Origin: Acidovorax sp. YS12 | GTDB lineage: Bacteria; Pseudomonadota; Gammaproteobacteria; Burkholderiales; Burkholderiaceae_C | DNA: 64,000 bases | NCBI GenBank assembly: GCA_021496925.1 | Contig: CP053915.1 | Span: 2,294,001-2,358,000, forward strand | Direction of reading: 5' to 3' | Part shown: piece after piece, positions 63,704 to 64,000 of the stretch | How the letters are laid out: the number at the start of each line of letters is the position of its first letter | Numbering within the stretch: position 1 is the first letter of the stretch | The notes under the pieces: generated by a model | What the model was told of the DNA's origin: nothing | The model's database searches: none | What the model saw: the letters and a program-made list of their open reading frames with translations, nothing else | Translations under genes and position numbers: made by a program

Positions 63704-64000
63704 ATGAACTTCCCGGAACAAGCAGCCGCCTTCCTCACCCACTGCGGCAGCGCCATCAGCCTTTCCAAGCACACGCTCAGGGCCTACGCCTCGGACCTCA
63801 AGGACGCGGGCGCCTTCTTCATGCGCAAAGGCAGGCAGGACGCCATCGCCAAGGACGACATACGCCAGTACATCCGGCACATGCGCGAGGAACGCGCACT
63901 CAAGGAAAGCACGATCAAACGGCGCCTGGCGTCACTGAAACTGCTGTTTCGCTGGCTGTGCGAGGAAGAGGCCATCACGAGCAACCCCTTCACCGGCCTG
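63704..64000 (+). CDS. Tyrosine recombinase / integrase, N-terminal part (3' end outside window)
   Basis: Ninety-nine codons are present, starting ATGAACTTCCCGGAACAAGC. The product has the N-terminal SAM-like DNA-binding domain of phage integrases: 'LSKHTLRAYASDLKDAGAFF', 'DIRQYIRHMREERALKESTIKRRLASLKLLFRWLCEEE', 'SNPFTGL'. The catalytic domain lies beyond the edge, so it could be a XerC/D-like enzyme or an integrase of a mobile element. The ribosome site is weak ('TTTTTTTGAAACC'). Family call is firm, role open. Confidence 0.85.
   Translation, partial: MNFPEQAAAFLTHCGSAISLSKHTLRAYASDLKDAGAFFMRKGRQDAIAKDDIRQYIRHMREERALKESTIKRRLASLKLLFRWLCEEEAITSNPFTGL

Overview
The window is high-GC chromosomal DNA with the gene order of a betaproteobacterium of the order Burkholderiales, most likely the family Comamonadaceae (Acidovorax, Alicycliphilus or Comamonas type). 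The evidence is the conserved neighbourhoods pilD-coaE-zapD-yacG, petABC-sspA-sspB, hisE-hinT-tatABC and mlaFEDACB-ABC exporter-bolA-murA-hisGD. A short intergenic repeat with the core GCAGCTATCAAAA occurs at least 14 times. I have not compared the sequence with any database.

Layout. 1-8.0 kb: end of the prepilin peptidase, coaE, zapD, yacG, mutT, an AAA ATPase, argJ, secA and a DciA-like protein. 8.1-12.4 kb: tRNA-Thr, sspB, sspA and the cytochrome bc1 genes. 12.5-18.2 kb: mscL, pdxA, a Nif3-like protein, a DegS-like protease, tatABC and hinT. 18.2-21.3 kb: a patatin, a small membrane protein and hisE, hisI, hisF. 21.4-36.9 kb: a divergent galE, a complete pelABCDEFG exopolysaccharide operon and a lipoprotein that looks like a spherulin-4/GH135 glycosidase. 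36.9-40.2 kb: hisA, hisH, hisB, hisC. 40.2-44.5 kb: a PIN/RHH toxin-antitoxin pair, a serine hydrolase, a MocR regulator and a DUF2917 protein. 44.5-53.6 kb: hisD, hisG, murA, bolA, an ABC exporter and the six Mla lipid-transport genes. 53.7-60.0 kb: a polar amino-acid ABC transporter, a LysR regulator, an orphan ABC binding protein and a CoA-acylating aldehyde dehydrogenase. 60-64 kb: BrnTA, an LpxR-like outer-membrane protein, a YjjJ/HipA-like kinase and the start of a tyrosine recombinase.

How the genes work together. The his genes form one minus-strand cluster that has been opened twice. The pel block lies between hisA and hisF, and the toxin-antitoxin/serine hydrolase/MocR block lies between hisD and hisC. 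Within the pel block, GalE can supply UDP-hexosamine. PelD keeps a c-di-GMP-binding RxxD site, PelF polymerises, PelG and PelE export, PelA trims and deacetylates, and PelB and PelC form the outer-membrane exit. The extra lipoprotein has the acidic residues expected of an enzyme that cleaves alpha-1,4-GalNAc polymers, which is the chemistry of Pel.

The most unusual feature is a 262-bp insertion at the pelE-pelF junction. It has perfect 29-bp terminal inverted repeats and two further perfect 20-bp inverted repeats, so it can fold as a three-way junction. The pelF start codon lies inside the terminal stem. An 86-codon frame crosses the element and overlaps the pelE stop at one end and the pelF start at the other, each by ATGA.
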